Source: DATGIQ01 sp035295665
Lineage (GTDB): Bacteria; Planctomycetota; Planctomycetia; Gemmatales; Gemmataceae
Direction: 5' to 3'
NCBI GenBank assembly: GCA_035295665.1
Contig: DATGIQ010000311.1
Span: 1 to 8,923 of the forward strand
DNA length: 8,923 nucleotides
The number at the start of each line of letters is the position of its first letter. Within the stretch, counting starts at the first letter, position 1. The notes beneath the pieces are model-generated. The model saw only the letters and a list, made by a program, of their open reading frames with translations, was not told where the DNA came from and searched no databases. Position numbers and translations under genes: made by a program. Of this stretch, positions 1-6,461 are shown one piece after another.

Positions 1-866
1 GTGCCGGTCAGCAGTTCATACAACAGCACGCCCAGTGAATAGATGTCGGTGCGTGTGTCCGCGTCCAACCCGCTCATCTCGGCTTGTTCCGGGCTCATGT
101 ACAAGGGCGTGCCAAGCATCTGGGCAAAGCCGGTGATCAAGGTTTGATCGGTCAAGCGCTCTTGTCCCAGTGCCTTGGCGATGCCGAAGTCGATCACCTT
201 GACCACGGGCGTGCCGTCGTGCAGCGTGACCAGCACGTTGGAAGGTTTGAGGTCACGGTGGATGATCCCTTTCTGATGCGCATGCTGCACCGCCTGACAG
301 ATGGGCACAAACAATTCTAGTCGCTCCGGCAGCGTCAGCCGCTTCTCGTCACAGAACTGGGTGATGGGGACGCCGCGGACCAGCTCCATGGCGAAGTAGG
401 GGCGGCCCGTGTCGGTGGCGCTGGCGTCAAGCACCTTGGCGATATGGGGATGATCCATGAGGGCCAGCGCCTGCCGCTCCGCCTCGAAGCGGACAATCAC
501 CTGACGTGTGTCCATACCCGGCTTGATGATCTTCAGGGCCACCTTGCGGCGAACCGGATGCTGCTGCTCGGCCATGAAGACCACGCCAAAGCCGCCTTCC
601 CCAATCTGTTCCAGCAGCTTGTACGGCCCGAGCATCGTGCCCGGCTTTTCCGTGAGCGGCGACTCATCGACTGTGGCTGGCAAGCCGGGCGCGGGGGCCA
701 GCAAGAAGTCGTTGACTTTCGGGTGCGCCTTCAGCATGCGTTCCACCCGGCTGCGTAGCTCCAGGTCAGGGCCGCACGCCTGTTCCAGGTAGGCGGCGCG
801 CTCCTCTGCGGAGCGTTTGTCTAGGGCCGCGAAGAAGATGGACTCGACCGCAGCGAGGTTGTTCAC
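1..866 (-). CDS. Serine/threonine protein kinase, N-terminal part (truncated by window edge)
   Basis: A Hanks-type Ser/Thr kinase, expected to phosphorylate protein targets in a signalling pathway tied to the sigma factor just upstream. The visible 288 residues contain a ~75-residue N-terminal segment typical of planctomycete kinases, then the catalytic domain: P-loop GEGGFG (89-94), VALK with the ATP-binding lysine at 112, catalytic HRDLKPSN (203-210), DFG (226-228), GTPLYMSPEQ (252-261) and DIYSLGV (274-280). All key catalytic residues are present, so it should be active. The C-lobe end and any C-terminal membrane or sensor domain (WD40, TPR etc.) lie outside the window. The start is a GTG at 864-866, chosen because GAGGG sits 7 nt upstream and no ATG lies between it and the sigma stop codon. 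The gene is 78 bp downstream of the sigma gene on the same strand, a common planctomycete pairing. Confidence 0.96.
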   Translation of the reverse strand, partial: MNNLAAVESIFFAALDKRSAEERAAYLEQACGPDLELRSRVERMLKAHPKVNDFLLAPAPGLPATVDESPLTEKPGTMLGPYKLLEQIGEGGFGVVFMAEQQHPVRRKVALKIIKPGMDTRQVIVRFEAERQALALMDHPHIAKVLDASATDTGRPYFAMELVRGVPITQFCDEKRLTLPERLELFVPICQAVQHAHQKGIIHRDLKPSNVLVTLHDGTPVVKVIDFGIAKALGQERLTDQTLITGFAQMLGTPLYMSPEQAEMSGLDADTRTDIYSLGVLLYELLTG

Positions 867-873
867 GGCTATG

Positions 874-894
874 CCCTCGGAAAATGGTTCCGAG
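874..894 (-). promoter_or_regulatory. Kinase ribosome binding site within a hairpin
   Basis: The GAGGG ribosome binding site (874-878) for the GTG start at 866 overlaps one arm of a perfect 7-bp inverted repeat, CTCGGAA (888-894, minus-strand sense) and TTCCGAG (876-882), with a 5-nt loop. Three bases of the ribosome binding site are inside the stem. Seen directly in the sequence; an effect on kinase translation is inference. Confidence 0.5.
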
Positions 895-944
895 AAACAG
901 TGCGACGAAATCGGCTCGCGTCCCTCACCGAGAAAGGATTTTTT

Positions 945-1505
945 TCAGTCCTTACCCATTAGCTCAGCAAGCAGCCAGGTCCGGACAAACGTCCAGTGAC
1001 GCTCGGCGGTGGCCAGCGACAGGCCGAGCGCCTGGGCTGCTTCGCGCATCGTCAAGCCGGCGAAGAAGCGCAATTTCACCAGTTCGGCCCGCATCGGGTC
1101 CTGCGCGGCCAGTCGGGTGAGGGCCTCGTCAATCGCGAGCAGGTCGTCGGAGGGAGGGTGTACGACCGGACAGGAGCGTTCCAAGTCGATTCGCTGGCGG
1201 CCGCCACCGTGCTTGACCCGCTGCTTTCGTCGGGCATTCTCTACCAGGATGCGGCGCATGGCCTCGGCGGCGGCAGCAAAAAAGTGCCCTCGGCTGTTCC
1301 AATGCTCCAGCTTCTGTCCACCTACGAGCCGTAGATAGGCCTCGTGTACCAGAGCCGTAGCTTCGAGCGTCTGGCCTGGCTTCTCCTGGGCCAACTTCTG
1401 CGCAGCGAGCTGGCGCAGCTCCTCGTACACCAGCGGCAGGAGTTGCTCGGCCGCATGCGGGTCGCCCTCTTCCATGGCCGACAAAACGCGCGTCACATCG
1501 CTCAT
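945..1505 (-). CDS. ECF-type RNA polymerase sigma factor (PF07638/TIGR02999 type)
   Basis: An alternative sigma factor of 186 residues that would direct RNA polymerase to a specific promoter set. It has the two-domain ECF layout: region 2 at about residues 20-95, with ALVHEAYLRLV (51-61) and the aromatic/basic stretch HFFAAAAEAMRRIL (74-87), a variable linker, and region 4 at about 125-182 with the helix-turn-helix LTMREAAQALGLSLATAERH (151-170). Length and sequence match the Sigma70_ECF family that is abundant in Planctomycetes and Acidobacteria. The ATG at 1503-1505 (MSDVTRVL) is preferred over an in-frame TTG four codons earlier because family members usually begin this way; there is no clear Shine-Dalgarno. 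It lies directly upstream of a Ser/Thr kinase, and known planctomycete ECF-kinase pairs suggest the kinase controls the sigma factor or shares its stimulus. No anti-sigma gene is visible. Confidence 0.94.
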   Translation of the reverse strand: MSDVTRVLSAMEEGDPHAAEQLLPLVYEELRQLAAQKLAQEKPGQTLEATALVHEAYLRLVGGQKLEHWNSRGHFFAAAAEAMRRILVENARRKQRVKHGGGRQRIDLERSCPVVHPPSDDLLAIDEALTRLAAQDPMRAELVKLRFFAGLTMREAAQALGLSLATAERHWTFVRTWLLAELMGKD

Positions 1506-1672
1506 TAGCGGCACCAAGATGTTCGAAAAATCCGACGGAATCTTCTTGCCCGCGTCCGTGGGCAGTGTTCACAAGCCTTGGCTCGATGGGGACGAACGGG
1601 TTGAACCGCAAGGTCTTCGGTCTCCGGAAGCCAGGTAAGAGTGTACCGTGCGTTTGGCCACAATTCCAGCGC

Positions 1673-1801
1673 TGGGAGCCGGTGCGCACCGACAATCCGG
1701 TGGAACGGGGCAACCGTGGGTTGCGTGATTTCGAGAAGGTCCGCTACCAATGGCGGCGACCAACGATTGTCCCCTTCATCGTGCTGGCCATCGACCGCTG
1801 A
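1673..1801 (+). pseudogene. Transposase C-terminal remnant
   Basis: The 42 residues ending at the TGA at 1799-1801 include DNPVERGNRGLRDFEKVRYQ followed by WRRPTIVPFIVLAIDR. From memory this resembles the tail of DDE-type transposases in planctomycete genomes (pattern NHVER-NR-LR-EKVRYKWRRRR-IVRF); I cannot name the IS family with certainty. The His of the usual NHVE is Pro here, one Arg of the Arg run is missing, and nothing upstream of about 1673 resembles a catalytic domain, so this is a decayed fragment rather than an active element. It is on the strand opposite to the flanking genes. No terminal inverted repeats or target duplication could be assigned. Confidence 0.5.
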
Positions 1802-1982
1802 TATCGCCAAGGAAGTCCATATCGCGCCAAACCGAAGGTCACCTGCGAAGTTCGACACAAACGGACAGCGAACCCAGGCGACAGCCGCGTACTGCACGCA
1901 GCTTGGAGCTGTCGCGTTCAGCGAGAAGTTACAAAATAATCCATTTATTTCGCGGCATCCAGGCAGTATCAACCGGAGGACG

Positions 1983-2143
1983 ATGACCCCTCCCGACAAC
2001 TGGTTGCAAGCTACTGGCCGGACGTCCGCCTCCTGGTCCGTTCAGCCCGGGGCGAGTAGAGGGGTTAGCTGCCGACGTGTTGCCCAGAATCGGGGAGATC
2101 TTGGGTCGCCCGCTGGTCGGCTAACCCCGGCCGCTCGCCCCGG
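1983..2143. repeat. Possible interspersed repeat with large imperfect palindrome
   Basis: Two nested pairs of arms are seen: CCGGGGCGAG (2047-2056) with CTCGCCCCGG (2134-2143), 10 bp perfect, and GGGGTTAGC (2061-2069) with GCTAACCCC (2120-2128), 9 bp perfect, separated by small asymmetric internal loops. The adjoining 1983-2046 can be read from an ATG preceded by GGAGG as MTPPDNWLQATGR..., a string I recall as recurrent in tiny predicted proteins from intergenic repeats in planctomycetes and other phyla; the open frame runs to 2168 (61 codons) but I do not believe it is a gene. The best reading is a nonautonomous repeat or palindromic unit; the repeat nature rests on memory and cannot be shown from one copy. 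Confidence 0.45.
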
Positions 2144-2212
2144 TAATCCGGCCATATTCCCGTCCTAGTGAAGCCTCCCAGAGTGGGCGAGTGAGGTTCT
2201 CGCCCGTTCATT

Positions 2213-2276
2213 GTAGGGTGGGACCGGTCTGCTGCGGCCTGACCCGCCCGCAGCGGCCGGGGCCTGCCCACCCTAC
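2213..2276. repeat. 64-bp hairpin element with GTAGGGTGGG ends
   Basis: Terminal arms GTAGGGTGGG (2213-2222) and CCCACCCTAC (2267-2276) are a perfect 10-bp inverted repeat. Inside are CCGG/CCGG (2224-2227 with 2257-2260) and a 7-bp stem GCTGCGG/CCGCAGC (2231-2237 with 2248-2254), so the whole element can fold into one long bulged hairpin. TAGGGTGGG-ended palindromes are familiar intergenic REP-like elements in planctomycetes (from memory). It starts 13 bp beyond the stop codon of the propeller gene and could also protect or terminate that transcript, but it has no T-tract. Confidence 0.55.
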
Positions 2277-2289
2277 GGCCCCCCAGGAA

Positions 2290-3738
2290 TTAGCCTGCCC
2301 ATTCCGTCCAGCCACTCGCTTGCGTTGCGAAATCTTCCAGCCAAGCGGGCTCGGCACCTTGAGCCGGCGGGCTGTGCCGGAACCCGACACTCACCGTTTT
2401 CGCCCCGGGACTTACCGCGTTCACAGAAGGCAAGATCGGAGCGATGCTTGGCGTGACCGGAGCTGCCGAGACCAGGGGGACCGATTGCTCGGGACTGGCA
2501 GGGGCCGCTGGACTCGGCGGCGGAACCGTCATGCCGTCGTTGCGCAGCACCGAAATCGTATTGGAAAAGGCATTGGCCACAACGATGTCGGGAAATCCAT
2601 CGCTATTAAAATCGGCAACGGTTAGCCCCGCGGCATAGGCCCCCGTCGAGTAGCTCGAGAAGGGACCAAAAGTGCCATCGCCATTGCCCAAGAGGACGCT
2701 CACCCCGCCCCCAAAGATCGGCGAGTTCGACACCGCCAGGTCAATCCGGTTATCGCCGCGGAAGTTTCCCAGCACGACGTCGGAAGGGGTGGTGCCGGCG
2801 GGATAATCCACGCGCGTGGGAAAATTATTCGTCCCATCATTCAATAACACGGAGACCGTTCCGCCACTGGGATCCTGGTTCGCCACCACGATGTCCGCGA
2901 AGCCATCATTGTTCACATCGCCGACCGCCACCGTGTAGGGCTGTACCCCCACCGGATAGACGACCGGCGACTGGAATGTGCCGTCGCCATTTCCCAGGAG
3001 CACGCTGACCGTGTTGGTCAGGTTGTTGGCGACAACGATATTGTAATTGCCCCCGGCCGTGAACGGGGTTGCCGATACATCCAGGCCTCCGTCGCCGCCA
3101 GTGCTAATCTGAAGCGGGGCTTGGAATGTGCCATCGCCATTGCCGAGCAGCAAGCTCACGGTATTCGTGCTGGTTCCCACCAAAATGTCTTGATTGCCGC
3201 TCGGAGTGAATTGGCCCACGACGACCGAGAATGGCTTGGCGCCCACCTGGTAATACACCGGTGCGAGGAACGTGCCCGGGTTGTTGGGATCGTTGAGCAA
3301 CACGGCAATGGTTCCGTCGCCATCCCCATTGTCGGCGACGACCAGATCGTTCAGGCCGCTACTCGTGAACTGGCCGGTCGTGATCCCAATGGGCTCTTGG
3401 CCAACCGGAATTTCCTGGGTCTCGGTGAAGGTGATGTCGCCGGCTGTGGTGCCGGTCGTGTTCTTGTAGATGGTGACGCTGCCGTTGGGGCTTCCCAGAT
3501 AATTGTTGGTAACCGCAAGGTCGGGTTGTTGATGGTTGAACAGGTCCGCCGCAACCGGAACGGCGGGATTGATGCCCGTCACCGGGATGGGACTCTGCAC
3601 AATAAAACTCAGCAGATTTCGGTCTTCCAGTGGTTCGCAAACCAGTGGTCGCGAGCCCCGGGGACGCACCGGGTTTCGGTGGCGGTACAGTCTACGGGTT
3701 AAGTCTGCCGCATTTCGATGCCCAAATAGGCGAAGCAT
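2290..3738 (-). CDS. Secreted FG-GAP/VCBS repeat protein, probable seven-bladed beta-propeller
   Basis: A 482-residue extracellular protein of unknown ligand. Residues 36-44 read PLEDRNLLS, the planctomycete signature associated with exported proteins (PF07595 region); the N-terminus is Arg-rich with no ordinary hydrophobic signal peptide. Residues ~60-400 hold seven repeats of about 48 residues, each with a D/F-x-x-G-x-x-D-hydrophobic-V-V core followed by SVLLGNGDGTF-like strands (e.g. LLGNGDGTF at 198-206, 248-256 and 350-358; VAVGDVNNDGFADIVVAN at 270-287). This matches FG-GAP/VCBS repeats, which bind calcium through acidic loops and form integrin-like propellers; seven units suit a closed ring. 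A Pro/Ala-rich linker (406-440) and a tail ending at 482 follow, with no anchor. The ATG at 3736-3738 is chosen for its strong AGGAGGT 5 nt upstream; a longer in-frame opening to 3801 lacks such a site. It is the last gene of the minus-strand cluster. Confidence 0.93.
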   Translation of the reverse strand: MLRLFGHRNAADLTRRLYRHRNPVRPRGSRPLVCEPLEDRNLLSFIVQSPIPVTGINPAVPVAADLFNHQQPDLAVTNNYLGSPNGSVTIYKNTTGTTAGDITFTETQEIPVGQEPIGITTGQFTSSGLNDLVVADNGDGDGTIAVLLNDPNNPGTFLAPVYYQVGAKPFSVVVGQFTPSGNQDILVGTSTNTVSLLLGNGDGTFQAPLQISTGGDGGLDVSATPFTAGGNYNIVVANNLTNTVSVLLGNGDGTFQSPVVYPVGVQPYTVAVGDVNNDGFADIVVANQDPSGGTVSVLLNDGTNNFPTRVDYPAGTTPSDVVLGNFRGDNRIDLAVSNSPIFGGGVSVLLGNGDGTFGPFSSYSTGAYAAGLTVADFNSDGFPDIVVANAFSNTISVLRNDGMTVPPPSPAAPASPEQSVPLVSAAPVTPSIAPILPSVNAVSPGAKTVSVGFRHSPPAQGAEPAWLEDFATQASGWTEWAG

Positions 3739-3743
3739 GATCC

Positions 3744-3750
3744 ACCTCCT
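3744..3750 (-). promoter_or_regulatory. Shine-Dalgarno AGGAGGT of the propeller gene
   Basis: AGGAGGT lies 5 nt before the ATG at 3738. It is the strongest ribosome binding site in the window and decides this start over an upstream in-frame codon at 3801. Confidence 0.8.
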
Positions 3751-3772
3751 GAGGAAAGGAAACCGGCCTCCG

Positions 3773-3801
3773 ACTCTACTGGAGTGGCTGCACAATTGCA
3801 A
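3773..3801 (-). promoter_or_regulatory. Candidate sigma-70-like promoter for the propeller gene
   Basis: On the minus strand TTGCAA (3796-3801) and TAGAGT (3773-3778) are separated by 17 bp, each matching 4 of 6 consensus bases, in the 84-bp gap before the propeller gene. It would give a leader of roughly 30 nt. Weak match, so the gene could equally depend on read-through from upstream. Confidence 0.3.
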
Positions 3802-3822
3802 CCAGAAATTGTTGCGGACGGG

Positions 3823-5310
3823 TCAAGGCATCGGTTCGGGCATCGGCATGGCTAAGGTCTCCCGAGCCGGCTGACGGCGGCGCGGCACATCCCAGAGCTG
3901 GAAACCCTGATCGGTGCCCTTCGTCCAGACCTGGTTGCGATTGATCTTGCCGCCGTCGTCGGTGCCGTCCTCGCCAACCCAGTAGACCACAACCCCGTCC
4001 GGCCGGCGCTGGTAGCGGAGCGGCTTGCCATCGTACGGATCCGTTGGCACGGCCGCCAGATACCTGGGCACCAGAGCATCCAGCGTGTCCGGCCAACGGC
4101 CATCATCGCGCCGATAGCGCTCCAGGGCCATGCCGACCGAGGCACAGCGCAGATTGCCCACGCCGCGGCGTTGACTTTGCGCGACCTTGCCGATGCCCGG
4201 CATGAGCATGGCCGTGACCACGTCATACTCCACCTTCGCCTTCATCACTTCGCGGTTCAGGTTGGCCAGCATCGGCGCCTGTTGTTCGAGCGGCATCCGT
4301 GAAACGCGGACATATTCGTTCAAGAGCCGAAGCATGGTGGCATGCGACCGCCGGGCCAGCGTCGGTCCGGAGAAGTCCATCAGTTTTTCCGCGATGCCCG
4401 GCTTACCCGTAAAACCACCAAACTGCGATAGCCCCACGTCGCCCTGCCGCAACGATACCACCATCTTCTGCAAGGCCGCTCGTTCACCGCGCATGGCATT
4501 CGTGAAGAACGGCTCAGTCGCCTCCTTTTCCAGGAGTGCCTGCATCCTTTCCAGCTCCGCGTTTACTGGCTCTCCCTGGGCCAGGGCCCGTTCCAGGGCG
4601 TCGACGGCCTCCGCATTGCAGGCCAGCCGGATGAGTGCCGAGATGAGCAAGGGCTCGTCGCCGACGGAGCGGGCCGCCCCCATCAAACCGCGGACGAACG
4701 CCACCGCCTGGTCGGCGTTGCCCGCTTGCGAAGCCAGTGCGGCCTCGAAGCGGAGTAGGTTACTGGCTGTCCGAGCGGGCTGTGAGTTAATCCGCGTGGT
4801 GAACACGTCTTTTGCCCACACTAATGGGTACCGGCCGCGGGTCATGCCGATCAGCTTGTGTGCCTCGGCACGTGCCGGTTCCACTTCCGCCAAACTGCTT
4901 TGCAGGTTTTGCAGAAGATCTGGATCGAGTACAACCTCTGATGGCAGACTTCCGAACCGCAATGTCCACGAAGTTTCTGCACTGGCATCGGCCCCACCCG
5001 TCTTCAACGGCCAGCCCGCCGGAAGGAGACTTTTGATATTGAGCACGACCAGAGCCGCATTTTCCTCGTCGGGGATCTTTTCCCGGTGCGCGTCGATATC
5101 CTCGAGCAGCCAGCCCTCCGGATTCTCCCGGTTGGTGGCGGCGACGACCTCGCGCAGCTCCCGATCGGTCCAGTAGACGAAGAAACCGTACATGGTCCCC
5201 AACCAGGCCACGAACAGCAGCGCGACCACACCCACCCAAAAGCGCCGACGGCGCCGACGCGGCGGCAATGGAATCTCACACAATGGTTCCGTGCCTCCCG
5301 CATGACTCAT
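3823..5310 (-). CDS. Single-pass membrane protein with pseudopilin-like C-terminal module, function unknown
   Basis: I recognise this as a common planctomycete type of hypothetical protein, not as a named gene. The 495 residues start with a short basic cytoplasmic stretch (PRRRRRRF, 17-24), one transmembrane helix (about 25-47), then a long mainly helical Ala/Glu/Leu-rich region (50-380) expected outside the cytoplasmic membrane. Residues ~385-455 contain ALERYRRDDGRWPDTLDALV (395-414), then VPTDPYDGKPLRYQ (421-434) and YWVGEDGTDDGG (443-454), resembling the C-terminal part of type II secretion major pseudopilins (PF08334), where such loops bind calcium. There is no N-terminal prepilin cleavage motif, so it is not itself a pseudopilin. 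A basic/proline-rich tail ends the protein. The ATG at 5308-5310 has GGAGGT (5317-5322) 6 nt upstream. It follows dprA by 34 bp and precedes the propeller gene by 84 bp, suggesting co-transcription; a shared envelope role is inference. Confidence 0.88.
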   Translation of the reverse strand: MSHAGGTEPLCEIPLPPRRRRRRFWVGVVALLFVAWLGTMYGFFVYWTDRELREVVAATNRENPEGWLLEDIDAHREKIPDEENAALVVLNIKSLLPAGWPLKTGGADASAETSWTLRFGSLPSEVVLDPDLLQNLQSSLAEVEPARAEAHKLIGMTRGRYPLVWAKDVFTTRINSQPARTASNLLRFEAALASQAGNADQAVAFVRGLMGAARSVGDEPLLISALIRLACNAEAVDALERALAQGEPVNAELERMQALLEKEATEPFFTNAMRGERAALQKMVVSLRQGDVGLSQFGGFTGKPGIAEKLMDFSGPTLARRSHATMLRLLNEYVRVSRMPLEQQAPMLANLNREVMKAKVEYDVVTAMLMPGIGKVAQSQRRGVGNLRCASVGMALERYRRDDGRWPDTLDALVPRYLAAVPTDPYDGKPLRYQRRPDGVVVYWVGEDGTDDGGKINRNQVWTKGTDQGFQLWDVPRRRQPARETLAMPMPEPMP

Positions 5311-5344
5311 GAATCAACCTCCAAATCCATGATCAACGACGCAG

Positions 5345-6448
5345 TTACCGCCGTTCGAACTGATTGCCGGGCAATCGGCGGATGAGTTTTTTCATTTCCA
5401 ACTTCATCAACGCGGTGGTGATTTGCGGCACGGACAAGTTCAATTGCTGGGCTAGCTCGTCGATGTGCCGCGGCCGCTCCTGGAGGAACTCGAAAATGCG
5501 GCGCTGCGGTTCATCCAGATCCGCCGGCGGAGTAGGGGGCGGTTGCGGAAGATCGTGAACGCCTTCCAGTTCTTCCAATATGTCTTCGATCCCGCGAATC
5601 AGGATGGCCCCTTGCCGAATCAGGTGATGCGGCCCCGTGCTCGACGGACGATCCAGATCTCCCGGAACGGCGAACACCGGGCGTCCCTGGTCGGCCGCGT
5701 GGCGGGCCGTCAACAGGGCGCCGCTCTTCTCCTGGGCCTCGATCACCACGACGCCCTGCGCCAGGCCGCTGATGAGCCGGTTCCGGGCGGGGAACATGCC
5801 GGCCAGCGGTTGCATCGGCATGGGTGCCTCGGTCAACACTGCCCCCGCCGACTCGATTTCGTGGGCCAGCTCCGTATGCTCGGGTGGATAGATGTGGCAG
5901 AGCCCTCCTGCCAGGACAGCCAAAGTCCGGCCGCCTGCCTGGAGAGCCGCCCGGTGCGCGAACCCGTCGATGCCACGGGCCAAACCGCTGACCACCGTGA
6001 ACCCAGCACGAACCAAGTCGCCGGCCAAGCGTTCCGCCATGCGCCGACCATAGCTCGTAAACCGGCGTGATCCGACCAGGGCCACTGCGCGGGCATCGCT
6101 CGGCAGCAAGCTACCCCGCAAATACAGCAGATGGGGGGAATCGGGGATCTCCTTCAATGTCGCGGGAAAATCCGCGCCACTGCGGACAAGCAGCCGGACG
6201 TTGTGCCGCTCCATCAATTCCAACTCCGCCGCTAGGTCCACCTGACGCATCGCGGCCCAGAAAGTTTGGGCCAGATGAGGGCCGATGTGCGGCACCTCTT
6301 GCAACTGAGCGGCCGTTGCTTGCAATGTCGCCGTCGCCGAACCAAACCGCCCCAGCAGCGCACTTGTCAACCGCGTTCCGAGGCCCTGGACAAGGTGAAG
6401 GGCCAGCAGGGCGCGCAGCTCCGCAGACAACGGTTCGGCCAGGGACAC
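5345..6448 (-). CDS. dprA: DNA-processing protein DprA
   Basis: DprA binds incoming single-stranded DNA in the cytoplasm during natural transformation and loads RecA onto it. The 367 residues show the usual three parts: an N-terminal helix-hairpin-helix/SAM-like region (about 10-80), the Rossmann-type core (about 85-295) with VALVGSRRF (122-130), SGLARGID (154-161), FPARNRLISGLA (219-230) and EAQEKSGALLTA (237-248), and a C-terminal winged-helix domain (about 310-367). Full length and intact. The VPG...TG segment reads VPGDLDRPSSTGPHHLI (261-277), with His where many DprA proteins have Asn (GTN); probably a lineage variant. The start is a GTG at 6446-6448; its AAGGA ribosome binding site overlaps the stop codon of aroB, with a 10-bp gap, so translation is probably coupled. 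Other com genes are not in the window, so competence itself is not shown. Confidence 0.97.
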   Translation of the reverse strand: MSLAEPLSAELRALLALHLVQGLGTRLTSALLGRFGSATATLQATAAQLQEVPHIGPHLAQTFWAAMRQVDLAAELELMERHNVRLLVRSGADFPATLKEIPDSPHLLYLRGSLLPSDARAVALVGSRRFTSYGRRMAERLAGDLVRAGFTVVSGLARGIDGFAHRAALQAGGRTLAVLAGGLCHIYPPEHTELAHEIESAGAVLTEAPMPMQPLAGMFPARNRLISGLAQGVVVIEAQEKSGALLTARHAADQGRPVFAVPGDLDRPSSTGPHHLIRQGAILIRGIEDILEELEGVHDLPQPPPTPPADLDEPQRRIFEFLQERPRHIDELAQQLNLSVPQITTALMKLEMKKLIRRLPGNQFERR

Positions 6449-6454
6449 GGTCTA

Positions 6455-6461
6455 TCCTTCA
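6455..6461 (-). promoter_or_regulatory. dprA ribosome binding site overlapping the aroB stop codon
   Basis: The minus strand reads TGAAGGA: the aroB stop TGA (6459-6461) runs directly into AAGGA (6455-6459), 6 nt before the dprA GTG. This supports the GTG start and translational coupling. Confidence 0.7.

Larger units (their letters stand above)
1506..2289. other. 784-bp region without an intact gene
   Basis: Between the sigma gene start and the end of the propeller gene no reading frame on either strand looks like a complete protein gene. The stretch contains a transposase C-terminal remnant (1673-1801), an AT-richer patch at about 1927-1950, a 97-bp imperfect palindrome (2047-2143) and a 64-bp hairpin element (2213-2276). 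The promoter for the sigma/kinase operon must lie near 1506-1650, but I see no convincing -35/-10 pair. The accumulation of remnants and repeats suggests past insertions. Confidence 0.6.

Noticed and set aside
1505..1999. Minus-strand 164-codon open frame upstream of the sigma gene
   Set aside because: No recognisable domain, it runs antisense to the transposase remnant, and its composition looks like non-coding GC-rich sequence.
2061..2128. Possible integron attC site from the GTTAGC/GCTAAC arms
   Set aside because: An attC site begins with a ...TAAC box and ends with GTTA...; here the order is reversed on both strands, and there is no integron integrase or cassette array.
4187..5176. Plus-strand 329-codon open frame
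   Set aside because: It is antisense to the membrane protein gene, is Ser/Arg/Ala-rich without domains, and is explained by codon bias on the other strand.
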